Assembly: GCA_964511215.1 (NCBI GenBank)
Contig: CAZEER010000006.1
Coordinates: 1-53,586 of the forward strand
DNA length: 53,586 nucleotides
Direction: 5' to 3'
Origin: CAZEER01 sp964511215
Lineage (GTDB): Bacteria; Fidelibacterota; Marinisomatia; Marinisomatales; UBA1611
Positions 36,518-45,567 of the stretch are shown piece after piece; the stretch's first letter is position 1, and each line of letters starts with the position of its first letter. The translations under genes and the position numbers were made by a program. The notes under the pieces were generated by a model. The model made no database searches. It saw nothing but the letters and a program-made list of their open reading frames with translations, and had not been told where the DNA came from.

Positions 36518-38158
36518 ATGATAATGAATAATGAACAACTTGGCTTGGAAAAGTTAGGTTTGATTGATGTAAAAAATATTCATCGGAATCTTTCTACTGA
36601 TCAATTGGTTGAAGATATTATTTTTAATAATGAGGGTGTTATTGGTTTACGTGGTGCTGCTATGGTTGATACAGGTATTTATACTGGACGCTCTCCGAAA
36701 GATAAATATATTGTTGATGAGCCATCTTCTAATGATAAAATCTGGTGGGGAGAAGTAAATCAAAAAGTATCTGAGGATATTTTTAACTTACTTTATAAAG
36801 AAGTAGTGGATTATTATAATAGATCAATTGATACAAAAACATATATTTTTGATGGTTTTGCCGGAGCAGATCCTAAATACTCTCTTAATGTTCGTATCAT
36901 CGCAAAAAAAGCTTGGCAGGCACACTTTGTTCATAACATGTTTATACGTCCGAATGATGGTGAATTAGATGATTTTATACCAGGATTCACAATTATTAAT
37001 GCATCAGATATCAGCAATGAAAACTTCGAAAAATTTGGAATGAATTCTAAAACTTTTATTTTATTTCATATGGGGAAAAAACTAGCAATTATTGGAGGAA
37101 CAGAATATGGAGGTGAAATGAAAAAAGGTATTTTTTCAGTTTTACATTATTTTCTACCACAGAAAGGTGTACTGAGTATGCATTGTTCAGCTAATGTCCA
37201 AGAAGATTCTAAAAATGCTGCAATCTTTTTTGGACTATCGGGTACAGGTAAGACTACACTAAGTACGGACCCTATCCGTCCTTTAGTTGGGGATGATGAA
37301 CATGGGTGGTCAGATGATGGAATATTCAATTTTGAAGGTGGATGTTATGCAAAAGTGATTGACCTCAACCCTCAAGAAGAGCCTGATATTTATAATGCTA
37401 TCCGAAAAGGTGCCCTTTTAGAAAATGTAGTATATGACAAGGATACATTCGAGATTGATTTTACTGACAAATCAAAAACAGAAAATACTAGAGTCTCTTA
37501 TCCACTTAATCATATCAATAATTCTGTTTATGCAAAAGGTAGGGCTAGCATCGCAGGTCATCCTGAAAAAATAGTATTTTTAACGTGTGATGCCTATGGC
37601 GTACTTCCTCCAGTGGCGAGATTAACACCGGAACAAGCAATGTATCATTTTATAAGTGGGTATACTGCTAAAGTTGCTGGAACAGAGCGCGGTATCACAG
37701 AGCCTACTGCTACATTTTCCCCTTGTTTTGGCGGTCCATTTTTAACTTTACACCCATTACGATATGCTGAATTATTAAAAGAAAAAATGAAAAAATTTCA
37801 TGTTTTTATATACTTAGTTAATACAGGTTGGGTAGGAGCAAATGCTCAATCAGGTGCTAAAAGATTTAGCCTTCCAATGACACGTAAAATTTTAAGTGAG
37901 ATTTTAAATGGAAATATTGAAAAGGTAAAATTTCAAAAGGATATTTATTTTGGAATTGAAATCCCGAACTCACTAGGAGATATTGATCCTAATCTTCTTT
38001 ATCCTCCGAAGGCTTGGCCTAATTTGAATGAATATCACTCCAGTGCAAAGAAACTAGTGAAAAAATTTCAAGAGAATTATAAAAAATATGACCTTGGAGA
38101 TGATGAAATACGAGATGCAGGTCCTTCAATACCTAATAAAATACATTTTGAATTTTAA
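36518..38158 (+). CDS. pckA: Phosphoenolpyruvate carboxykinase (ATP)
   Basis: A 546-residue gluconeogenic enzyme that turns oxaloacetate into PEP and CO2 with ATP. It has the substrate region GRSPKDKYIVDE, the kinase-1a P-loop GLSGTGKTTLSTDP (K245), the metal-site loop DDEHGWSDDG and the C-terminal GTERGITEPTATFSPCFG. These identify the ATP-type, not the GTP-type. An AAGGAG ribosome site at 36502-36507 favours ATG 36518 over 36524. It follows xerC by 17 bp; transcription probably passes on towards the SAM leader downstream, where a terminator lies. Confidence 0.95.
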   Translation: MIMNNEQLGLEKLGLIDVKNIHRNLSTDQLVEDIIFNNEGVIGLRGAAMVDTGIYTGRSPKDKYIVDEPSSNDKIWWGEVNQKVSEDIFNLLYKEVVDYYNRSIDTKTYIFDGFAGADPKYSLNVRIIAKKAWQAHFVHNMFIRPNDGELDDFIPGFTIINASDISNENFEKFGMNSKTFILFHMGKKLAIIGGTEYGGEMKKGIFSVLHYFLPQKGVLSMHCSANVQEDSKNAAIFFGLSGTGKTTLSTDPIRPLVGDDEHGWSDDGIFNFEGGCYAKVIDLNPQEEPDIYNAIRKGALLENVVYDKDTFEIDFTDKSKTENTRVSYPLNHINNSVYAKGRASIAGHPEKIVFLTCDAYGVLPPVARLTPEQAMYHFISGYTAKVAGTERGITEPTATFSPCFGGPFLTLHPLRYAELLKEKMKKFHVFIYLVNTGWVGANAQSGAKRFSLPMTRKILSEILNGNIEKVKFQKDIYFGIEIPNSLGDIDPNLLYPPKAWPNLNEYHSSAKKLVKKFQENYKKYDLGDDEIRDAGPSIPNKIHFEF

Positions 38159-38182
38159 GTGAAAATATAAGTATATTTCCTA

Positions 38183-38234
38183 GAGTCGTGATTTGCACCA
38201 TATTGCAGCGACTATAAAAAAACGCTAAAAAGGA
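38183..38234 (+). promoter_or_regulatory. SAM-II riboswitch aptamer
   Basis: The leader of metH carries the compact SAM-II pattern in full order. P1 is AGTCG (38184-38188) pairing with CGACT (38209-38213). The loop has conserved TGATTT (38189-38194), then CC, then ATTGCA (38202-38207). An A-rich linker leads to the 3' conserved strand GCTAAAAAGG (38224-38233). This matches, position by position, the SAM-II class I know from the marine metX leader, including the pseudoknot strand. SAM binding should lock the pseudoknot. It lies directly before a methionine/SAM-cycle gene set, which strengthens the call. Confidence 0.93.
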
Positions 38235-38245
38235 AAGTTAACAGT

Positions 38246-38271
38246 AGCCGGACTTAGCACCGGCTTTTTTT
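38246..38271 (+). terminator. Intrinsic terminator abutting the metH start codon (expression platform)
   Basis: A 6-bp GC-rich stem AGCCGG (38246-38251) / CCGGCT (38260-38265), 8-base loop ACTTAGCA, then seven T ending at 38271, one base before the metH ATG. It follows the SAM-II aptamer by 12 bases, so it most likely is the attenuator it controls. The aptamer strand GCTAA (38224-38228) is complementary to TTAGC (38254-38258) in this loop and TAGC (38245-38248) at the stem base, giving alternative pairings. Confidence 0.88.
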
Positions 38272-41200
38272 ATGCATAAAATAAAAGAAATATTAAAAAA
38301 GCGAATACTCCTGTTGGATGGTGCTATGGGTACCATGCTACAGTCATATAATTTAGATGAAGATGATTTTAGAGGCAGTAGATTTGAAAATCATTCTATT
38401 GATCTTAAAGGGAATAACGATATTCTATCCTTGGTTAGACCCGATATTATAAGAGAAATTCATTCTAGTTACCTTAAGGCTGGAGCAGATTTGATTGAGA
38501 CTAATACTTTCAATTCGACAAGTATTTCTCAGGCAGATTACAAAACAGAAAATTTAGCCTATGAGCTGAATTTATCATCAGCGAGAATCGCGAGAGAAAT
38601 CGCTGATAAATTCACAAAAAATAACAAAAAAAAGCCAAGGTTTGTTTGTGGTGCTATCGGTCCAACTAATAAAACAGCTTCGATGAGTCCCGATGTATCC
38701 AATCCTGAATTTAGAGATATAGACTTTGATTCATTATGTGTCTCATACGGTGAGCAGGTAAAAGGTCTAATAGATGGTGGAGTTGATCTATTATTAGTTG
38801 AAACAGTTTTTGACACATTAAACTGCAAGGCTGCATTATTTGCGATACAATCTTTATTTGATGAAATTGATAATTCTATTCCCGTTATGATATCGGGTAC
38901 GATTACAGATGCTAGTGGAAGACTCCTATCTGGACAAACTGTAGAAGCTTTCTGGCATTCCATACGCCATATTAACTTACTTTCGATTGGACTAAATTGT
39001 GCCTTAGGGGCAGAGCAAATAAGACCTTATATAGATGCCCTTTCTAAGGTAGCTGATACAAATATTTTAGTATATCCAAACGCTGGACTTCCAAATGAAT
39101 TTGGGGAATATGATCAATCTCCTAAAGAGATGGCTTATTTTATCAATGAATTCTCAGATGCTGGACTAATCAATATTGTTGGAGGATGTTGTGGGACTGG
39201 GCCAGACCATATAGCTATGTTCTCAGAAGTTTTGAAGGTTAAGATTCCCAGAAAAATTCCTATTATCGATCCTTTGACTAAATTAAGTGGTTTAGAACCT
39301 CTAGTTATTAGAGGTGATAGTAATTTTATAAATATTGGAGAAAGGACCAATGTAACAGGTTCACTAAGATTTAAAAAATTTATTAAAGAAGATAAATATG
39401 ATGATGCTTTATCTGTTGCTTTACAGCAAGTAAAAAATGGTGCACAAATTATTGATATAAATATGGATGAAGGTTTAATTGAAAGTAAAGAAGCTATGAT
39501 TCGTTTTCTGCGATTAATTGCGTCTGAACCTGAAATTTGTAAAGTTCCAATTATGATTGATTCATCAAAATGGGATGTCATAGAGTCTGGCTTGAAAAAT
39601 CTACAAGGAAAAGGTATAGTGAATTCAATATCACTAAAAGATGGTAAAGAAGATTTTATTCGTCAAGGAAAATTAATAAAAAAATATGGAGCTGCAGTTG
39701 TTGTGATGGCATTTGATGAGAAAGGACAGGCAGATACATTTGAAAGAAAAATAAAGATTTGCAAGAGAGCCTACAGAATTTTAACTAAGAATGTGGGACT
39801 ATACCCAGAAGATATAATTTTTGATCCAAATATTTTTGCTATTGCTACTGGTATTGAAGAGCATAATGATTACGGGAAGGATTTTATTGAAGCAACAAGA
39901 GTAATTAAATCTACTATGCCAAATGTTCATGTAAGTGGCGGTGTTAGTAATCTATCTTTTTCTTTTCGTGGTAATAATACAGTAAGAGAAGCAATGCATT
40001 CATGTTTCTTATTTCATGCAGTCAAAAATGGTATGGATATGGGTATTGTTAATGCAGGGCAATTAGCAGTATATGATAAGATTGATCCAAAGCTTAAGAA
40101 TGCAATAGAAAATGTAATATTTAATAGAAATGAAAATGCTACCGATATTTTAGTCGAATTAGCTGAAGAGTTTAGAGGTATAAAAAGAGAAAGTAAAGAG
40201 AATGAGTCTTGGAGAACAATGGTTGTGGAAGAACGAATAAAGTATGCACTTGTTGAAGGAATTGATCATTATATTATAAATGATACCGAAGAAGCAAGAA
40301 AATTACTTGATAATCCTGTCCAAGTAATTGAAGGACCGTTAATGAGTGGAATGGATACAGTGGGTGATTTATTTGGGTCTGGTAAAATGTTTCTTCCACA
40401 AGTAGTTAAATCTGCTCGCGTTATGAAAAAAGCAGTAGCTCATCTTGTACCATATATTGAAAAACAAAAACGACATAGAAGCTTAAAAAGTTTTTCAAAT
40501 GGGACTATTGTTTTAGCTACCGTAAAAGGTGATGTGCATGATATAGGTAAGAATATTGTTGGTGTTGTTTTGAGTTGCAATGGATATAATATTGTAGATT
40601 TAGGTGTAATGGTTTCTACTGAAAAAATTTTGAAAACTGCGAGGGAATTGAATGCAGATATTATTGGATTATCAGGTTTAATTACACCAAGTCTAGATGA
40701 AATGGTATATACTGCTTCTGAAATGAATAGACAAAATTTTAAAATTCCACTACTGATTGGTGGAGCTACAACTAGTAAAAAACATACTGCAGTAAAAATT
40801 GAAGAAAAATACCAGTCTTCTGTATTCCATGTACAAGATGCTAGCCGCTGTGTTGGGGTAGCAGCTAAACTTCTTAATTCAAAGGAGAAAAATGCATTTG
40901 TTCGCAAAAATAATGAAAGGAATCAATTAATTCGAGAATCATTTTTTGAAAATCAAAAGAATGTCAAATTATTATCATTAAGTGAAGCAAGGGAAAGAAA
41001 ACCAAAAATAAATTATGACCCAGTTATACCAGCTAGACTGGGGATTAATTGCATAAATTCCATTTCCTTAAAGAAACTGTTAGACTATATTGACTGGTCT
41101 CCTTTTTTTCATGCATGGGAATTGAAAGGTTTATATCCTTCTATTTTGAATGATCCTCAAAAGGGAATTGAAGCAAAAAAATTATTTGAAGATGCTCGTA

Positions 41201-41826
41201 GATTATTAAAAATTATTATTGAATCAGAATCATTAGTTGCAAAAGCTGTTTATGGTATTTTTCAAGCAAAGTCAAATAATGAAAACGTAGAAATTATTCA
41301 AAATGACATCACTTTTCATTTTCCAAGGCAATTAATTGATAAAGGTCTTAACCCAAATTTTTGTTTGGCTGATTACATTTCACCCCATGGTGATGATTAC
41401 ATAGGTGTTTTTGCTGTGACATCAGGACATGGTTTAAATAAAATTGTTAAGCATTATGAATCTAAGTATGATGATTATAATGCTATAATGGTTAAGGTAA
41501 TAGCAGATCGGCTCGCAGAAGCTTGTGCTGAATGGCTTCATAAAAAAATTAGAATGAAAGATTGGGGTTACTCTAAAAATGAAAAATTAAAAATTAATGA
41601 AATATTAAAAGAAAAATTTGTAGGTATTCGTCCAGCTCCTGGTTATTCTGCGTGTCCAGATCATAAAGAAAAAGATAAAATATGGAAATTATTAAATGTA
41701 GAAAAAGAAACTGGAATTCAATTAACAGAATCAAGAGCTATGTACCCCACTGCATCTGTTTGTGGTTGGTATTTTGCTCATCCAAATGCAAACTATTTCA
41801 GTGTTCTTAAGAATTTTATATCATGA
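38272..41826 (+). CDS. metH: Cobalamin-dependent methionine synthase
   Basis: A full-length, 1184-residue enzyme that moves a methyl group from methyl-tetrahydrofolate to homocysteine through B12. Domains in order: homocysteine-binding barrel with zinc cysteines (GLNCALG, GGCCGTG); pterin-binding barrel (NIGERTNVTGS); B12 cap and Rossmann domain with DVHDIGKN, where H756 is the lower B12 ligand; and the C-terminal SAM-binding reactivation domain (GIRPAPGYSACPDH). The ATG comes right after the terminator T-run; an in-frame TAG at 38245-38247 rules out an upstream start. It overlaps metF by ATGA. Regulation by SAM is expected through the leader. Confidence 0.97.
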   Translation: MHKIKEILKKRILLLDGAMGTMLQSYNLDEDDFRGSRFENHSIDLKGNNDILSLVRPDIIREIHSSYLKAGADLIETNTFNSTSISQADYKTENLAYELNLSSARIAREIADKFTKNNKKKPRFVCGAIGPTNKTASMSPDVSNPEFRDIDFDSLCVSYGEQVKGLIDGGVDLLLVETVFDTLNCKAALFAIQSLFDEIDNSIPVMISGTITDASGRLLSGQTVEAFWHSIRHINLLSIGLNCALGAEQIRPYIDALSKVADTNILVYPNAGLPNEFGEYDQSPKEMAYFINEFSDAGLINIVGGCCGTGPDHIAMFSEVLKVKIPRKIPIIDPLTKLSGLEPLVIRGDSNFINIGERTNVTGSLRFKKFIKEDKYDDALSVALQQVKNGAQIIDINMDEGLIESKEAMIRFLRLIASEPEICKVPIMIDSSKWDVIESGLKNLQGKGIVNSISLKDGKEDFIRQGKLIKKYGAAVVVMAFDEKGQADTFERKIKICKRAYRILTKNVGLYPEDIIFDPNIFAIATGIEEHNDYGKDFIEATRVIKSTMPNVHVSGGVSNLSFSFRGNNTVREAMHSCFLFHAVKNGMDMGIVNAGQLAVYDKIDPKLKNAIENVIFNRNENATDILVELAEEFRGIKRESKENESWRTMVVEERIKYALVEGIDHYIINDTEEARKLLDNPVQVIEGPLMSGMDTVGDLFGSGKMFLPQVVKSARVMKKAVAHLVPYIEKQKRHRSLKSFSNGTIVLATVKGDVHDIGKNIVGVVLSCNGYNIVDLGVMVSTEKILKTARELNADIIGLSGLITPSLDEMVYTASEMNRQNFKIPLLIGGATTSKKHTAVKIEEKYQSSVFHVQDASRCVGVAAKLLNSKEKNAFVRKNNERNQLIRESFFENQKNVKLLSLSEARERKPKINYDPVIPARLGINCINSISLKKLLDYIDWSPFFHAWELKGLYPSILNDPQKGIEAKKLFEDARRLLKIIIESESLVAKAVYGIFQAKSNNENVEIIQNDITFHFPRQLIDKGLNPNFCLADYISPHGDDYIGVFAVTSGHGLNKIVKHYESKYDDYNAIMVKVIADRLAEACAEWLHKKIRMKDWGYSKNEKLKINEILKEKFVGIRPAPGYSACPDHKEKDKIWKLLNVEKETGIQLTESRAMYPTASVCGWYFAHPNANYFSVLKNFIS

Positions 41827-42770
41827 GAATAAGAGATAAAATAAAAAAACCTCAGCGGCCTGTTGTAGCATATGAAATCTTACCTCCAAGAGAAAAGGAT
41901 GGTACTTTAAATTCATATGCTGAAACTATAAGCTCTTTATTATCACAAACCCATATTGATGCTATCAACATCCCTGAAGTACATGATGAGATTGGACGAG
42001 GAGAGCGTCCAGTCTCTAATCAAAAAAGAGGAGAACCACGAGAATTTGGGATGCTTCTTCAAGATATTGTTGGAATAGAGGCAATTGTAAATAGAGTGGT
42101 GGTGCACTTACCATTTGATGAGCAAATGCGTTGGTTGGAAGAAACGAATACTAAATACGAAATAGAGAATTTGATTATAGTAGGCGGTGAATCAAGTAAT
42201 CAACATTATCCTGGTCCTACTGTGAATCAAACTCTTAAATCAATTAATAACAAATTAAATAAAACTGGTGCAAATATTTTGTGTGGTGGTATATCAATAC
42301 CTAGTAGAAAAGATGAATCAAAAAATTTAATAGATAAAAGTAATTGTGGTTCAGAGTTTTTTACTACTCAGGTATTATATGATTCGGAAAATATTATAAA
42401 AATGATTAATAATTATCAAAAAAGGTGTACCAATCTTAATACGTTTCCAAGAAGAATATTATTGAGTTTTGCGCCGGTATCATCACAAAAAAATATAGAT
42501 TTTTTAAAGTGGCTAGGTGTGGAAATCCCGTATGACACAGAACGATATTTAAATGGAAGGCCTGGATCAATGACAGATAGGTCATTAGATGTTGCGGTTG
42601 AAGTAATGAATGAAATTTTGAATCATGTAGATAAAAATAATTTACGTGTTCCTGTAGGACTAAATGTAGAGCACATAATGTCTTATAATTTTCAATCATC
42701 CATAGAAATGTTGCAAGAATTGGCTAAGATATACAGAGAATTTTGTATAAAAACAAAGCAATATATTTGA
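41823..42770 (+). CDS. Methylenetetrahydrofolate reductase-like protein (divergent MetF)
   Basis: A 315-residue TIM-barrel protein with weak but consistent resemblance to MTHFR: an N-terminal strand with the catalytic-type Glu in YEILPPREKDG, and CGSEFFTTQVLYD, the FAD/strand motif of MetF (usually GADFFITQ). Between them the canonical RGD segment reads VGGESS, so the Asp that supports catalysis and flavin in E. coli MetF (D120) is replaced. The overlap with metH and the metK-ahcY genes after it make it the expected supplier of methyl-THF for MetH. It may be one of the atypical MTHFRs without flavin, or another folate/one-carbon enzyme. Confidence 0.72.
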   Translation: MRIRDKIKKPQRPVVAYEILPPREKDGTLNSYAETISSLLSQTHIDAINIPEVHDEIGRGERPVSNQKRGEPREFGMLLQDIVGIEAIVNRVVVHLPFDEQMRWLEETNTKYEIENLIIVGGESSNQHYPGPTVNQTLKSINNKLNKTGANILCGGISIPSRKDESKNLIDKSNCGSEFFTTQVLYDSENIIKMINNYQKRCTNLNTFPRRILLSFAPVSSQKNIDFLKWLGVEIPYDTERYLNGRPGSMTDRSLDVAVEVMNEILNHVDKNNLRVPVGLNVEHIMSYNFQSSIEMLQELAKIYREFCIKTKQYI

Positions 42771-42822
42771 TTAATTTCGCGGTCACTTTTAAGATTATTT
42801 TAGAATTAATGAAGGAACTGTT

Positions 42823-43998
42823 ATGAGTAACTTTTTATTTACATCTGAATCTGTCACTGAAGGACATCCTGATAAGGCTTGTGATGCATTTTCAGATGCA
42901 ATATTAGATGATATATTATCCAAAGATAATGAAGCTCATGTTGCCTGTGAATCCTTAGCAACAAAGGGATTAGTAGTGATTTCTGGAGAGATAAGAACAA
43001 TAGCTAATATTGATGTGGAAACAATTGTTAAAAATACAATTAGAGAAATTGGATATCATAAAGGAAACAGTGGTATAGACCCCGAGGATGTTAAAGTCTT
43101 ATCTAAACTCCATGAACAGAGTCCTGAAATCGCACAAGGAGTAGATGCAGAAGATATATCTAATCAAGGAGCGGGAGATCAAGGACTAATGTTTGGTTTT
43201 GCTTGTAAGGAGACTCCTGAATTAATGCCACTTCCAATACAGATTTCTCAACGCCTAACCGAAAAATTAACTCAATTAAGAAAGAATGGAAAATTACCTT
43301 GGTTAAGGCCAGATGGGAAATCACAGGTATCTGTAAGTTATAAAAATGGAATTCCCGTGTCTGTTGATAAAACTGTTATCGCAACACAGCATGATGACAT
43401 GCTTAATGAATATGGCTCAGAAGAAAATGAATTGAATTTTGTTAAAATGGAAGTTGTCAAGCATGTAATTAAACCAGTACTCGATTCGTATGGGTATGAT
43501 TACAATATGGACTTTATTGTTAATGGCACAGGTCGATTTGTTTATGGTGGACCTGAAGCAGATACAGGGCTTACAGGTAGGAAAATTATTGTTGATACTT
43601 ATGGCGGTTATGCGCCTCATGGTGGTGGTGCATTTTCAGGTAAAGATCCATCTAAAGTGGATCGCAGTGCAACATATATGGCAAGATATATTGCGAAAAA
43701 TATAGTAGCAGCCAATTTAGCGGAGCGGTGTGAAGTGCAGTTATCTTATAGTATAGGCGTAGCAGAGCCTACATCTTTTTATTTGAAAACAATGGGGACA
43801 GGTAAAAAAGATGATGAATTTCTTACTAAATTGGCCAGAGATGTATTCCCGGTCAAACCTGGGGAAATAGTTTCACACTTAGATCTTAAAAAACCTCGCT
43901 ACAGGCAAACTGCAGCGTATGGTCATTTTGGTAGAGAATTAGAACAATTTACATGGGAAAAAACTGATATGGTTGATACCCTGCTTCGAAAAATATAG
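42823..43998 (+). CDS. metK: S-adenosylmethionine synthetase
   Basis: A 391-residue enzyme that makes SAM from methionine and ATP. Signatures are FTSESVTEGHPDKACD with H15 and D17, GAGDQGLMFGFA, and GGGAFSGKDPSKVDRSA. Length and motifs are standard. It begins 52 bp after the metF-like gene, with a GAAGGAA ribosome site upstream of ATG, and no second riboswitch is seen in that gap. ahcY follows after 8 bp with AGGAGG. Confidence 0.97.
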   Translation: MSNFLFTSESVTEGHPDKACDAFSDAILDDILSKDNEAHVACESLATKGLVVISGEIRTIANIDVETIVKNTIREIGYHKGNSGIDPEDVKVLSKLHEQSPEIAQGVDAEDISNQGAGDQGLMFGFACKETPELMPLPIQISQRLTEKLTQLRKNGKLPWLRPDGKSQVSVSYKNGIPVSVDKTVIATQHDDMLNEYGSEENELNFVKMEVVKHVIKPVLDSYGYDYNMDFIVNGTGRFVYGGPEADTGLTGRKIIVDTYGGYAPHGGGAFSGKDPSKVDRSATYMARYIAKNIVAANLAERCEVQLSYSIGVAEPTSFYLKTMGTGKKDDEFLTKLARDVFPVKPGEIVSHLDLKKPRYRQTAAYGHFGRELEQFTWEKTDMVDTLLRKI

Positions 43999-44006
43999 GA
44001 GGAAAA

Positions 44007-45449
44007 ATGTCAGAAACATTGTTGCACAGTATTGTAGAATCTATACCATACAAAATTAAGGATATTTCATTAGCTGAAGCTGGGCGAAAGGCATTAGATA
44101 TTGCTGAAAAAGAGATGCCTGGTCTTATGGCAACACGGAAAAAATATGGTCCTGAAAAACCATTAAAAGGAAAAAAGCTTACGGGTTCTCTCCATATGAC
44201 GGTAGAAACAGCAGTATTGATAGAAACTTTAGTAGAACTTGGAGCTGATATACGTTGGGCGAGCTGTAATATTTTTTCGACACAGGATCATGCTGCTGCA
44301 GTTATTGCTCAAAGTGGTGTGCCAGTATTTGCATGGAAGGGAGAATCACTAGAAGAATATTGGTGGTGTACATTACAGGCACTCACATTTCAAGATGGCA
44401 CTGGCCCTGATTTAATTGTTGATGATGGTGGTGATGCAACCTTATTGATACATAAAGGATATGAATTAGAAGAGTATTATTCTAAGTATAATGAAATACC
44501 TAAGATCACTACAGAAATAGACGAAGAAAAAATCATCGAAAATTTACTTAGAGAAGTCTTGGGAAAAGATCCGAACCATTGGCATAAGCTTCAAAATAAT
44601 ATTATAGGTGTATCTGAAGAGACAACTACTGGCGTTCATAGACTTGTCCAGATGGAAAAGGAAGGTCATTTACTCTTTCCAGCGTATAATGTCAATGACT
44701 CTGTAACAAAATCAAAGTTTGATAATATTTACGGTTGCAGAGAGTCTCTTGCAGATGGTCTTAAAAGGGCTTTAGATGTTATGGTTGCTGGAAAAACAAT
44801 AGTAGTATGCGGGTATGGAGATGTTGGTCGTGGTTGTGCTCAATCTATGCGTGGTTATGGTGCAAGAGTTTTAATTACTGAAATTGACCCAATTTGTGCG
44901 CTGCAAGCAGCAATGGAAGGTTTTGAAGTAACTACAGTAGAAAAAGCTCTCTCTGAAGGTCATATTTATGTAACTACAACTGGCAATAAAGATGTAATAA
45001 CAAAAGATCATATGTATTCCATGAGAGATCAGGCAATTGTATGTAATATCGGACATTTTGATAATGAAATACAGGTAAATTTGCTTAATGATGATGCCTT
45101 AGTTCAAAGGGAAATTATAAAACCTCAAGTTGATCGTTATACATTTCCAGATGGACATCAAGTATTTTTACTTGCTGAAGGACGCTTAGTTAATCTAGGT
45201 TGTGCAACTGGTCATCCAAGTTTTGTTATGTCAAACTCATTTACTAATCAAGTAATGGCTCAAATAGCATTGGCAAAAGATGCACCTGAAATTGGAGTGT
45301 ATATGCTTCCTAAGGAACTGGATGAAGAGGTTGCACGCCTTCATTTAAACCATTTAGGTGTGATTTTAACTGAATTAACTGATGATCAAGCAGACTATAT
45401 TGGTGTCCCGAAGGAAGGTCCTTATAAGCCAGATCACTATAGATATTAA
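44007..45449 (+). CDS. ahcY: S-adenosylhomocysteinase
   Basis: A 480-residue NAD-dependent enzyme that splits SAH into homocysteine and adenosine, closing the SAM cycle with MetH. Motifs are SLHMTVETAVLIETL, CNIFSTQDHAAA, DDGGDATLL, and the NAD Rossmann loop VCGYGDVGRGCAQ. The C-terminus ends in the conserved KPDHYRY. A strong AGGAGG ribosome site precedes ATG. It is the last gene of the block; a clear terminator follows 26 bp after the stop. Confidence 0.97.
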   Translation: MSETLLHSIVESIPYKIKDISLAEAGRKALDIAEKEMPGLMATRKKYGPEKPLKGKKLTGSLHMTVETAVLIETLVELGADIRWASCNIFSTQDHAAAVIAQSGVPVFAWKGESLEEYWWCTLQALTFQDGTGPDLIVDDGGDATLLIHKGYELEEYYSKYNEIPKITTEIDEEKIIENLLREVLGKDPNHWHKLQNNIIGVSEETTTGVHRLVQMEKEGHLLFPAYNVNDSVTKSKFDNIYGCRESLADGLKRALDVMVAGKTIVVCGYGDVGRGCAQSMRGYGARVLITEIDPICALQAAMEGFEVTTVEKALSEGHIYVTTTGNKDVITKDHMYSMRDQAIVCNIGHFDNEIQVNLLNDDALVQREIIKPQVDRYTFPDGHQVFLLAEGRLVNLGCATGHPSFVMSNSFTNQVMAQIALAKDAPEIGVYMLPKELDEEVARLHLNHLGVILTELTDDQADYIGVPKEGPYKPDHYRY

Positions 45450-45474
45450 TATAAGTTAAATATTAACAACAACT

Positions 45475-45502
45475 AACCCCGCATTAAAATGTGGGGTTTT
45501 TT
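45475..45502 (+). terminator. Intrinsic terminator after ahcY
   Basis: A 10-bp stem AACCCCGCAT (45475-45484) / ATGTGGGGTT (45489-45498), with one G-T pair, loop TAAA, followed by TTTTG and more T. It closes the metH-ahcY transcript. Confidence 0.93.
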
Positions 45503-45567
45503 GTTTTTGTAACTATCAGAATAATTTCACAAATTTAGGTGCGGAAGTCCAATACATTTGGCATAAC

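Noticed and set aside
38180..38257. Antiterminator made by CTAGAGTC (38180-38187) and GACTTAG (38251-38257)
   Set aside because: Seven pairs with a bulge are possible, but they leave five of six terminator stem pairs intact; the GCTAA/TTAGC option is more sensible.
42771..42822. Second SAM riboswitch before metK
   Set aside because: The 52-bp gap has a CGCGGTCACTTTT run but lacks TGATTT, ATTGCA and GCTAAAAAGG; it is too short for other SAM classes.
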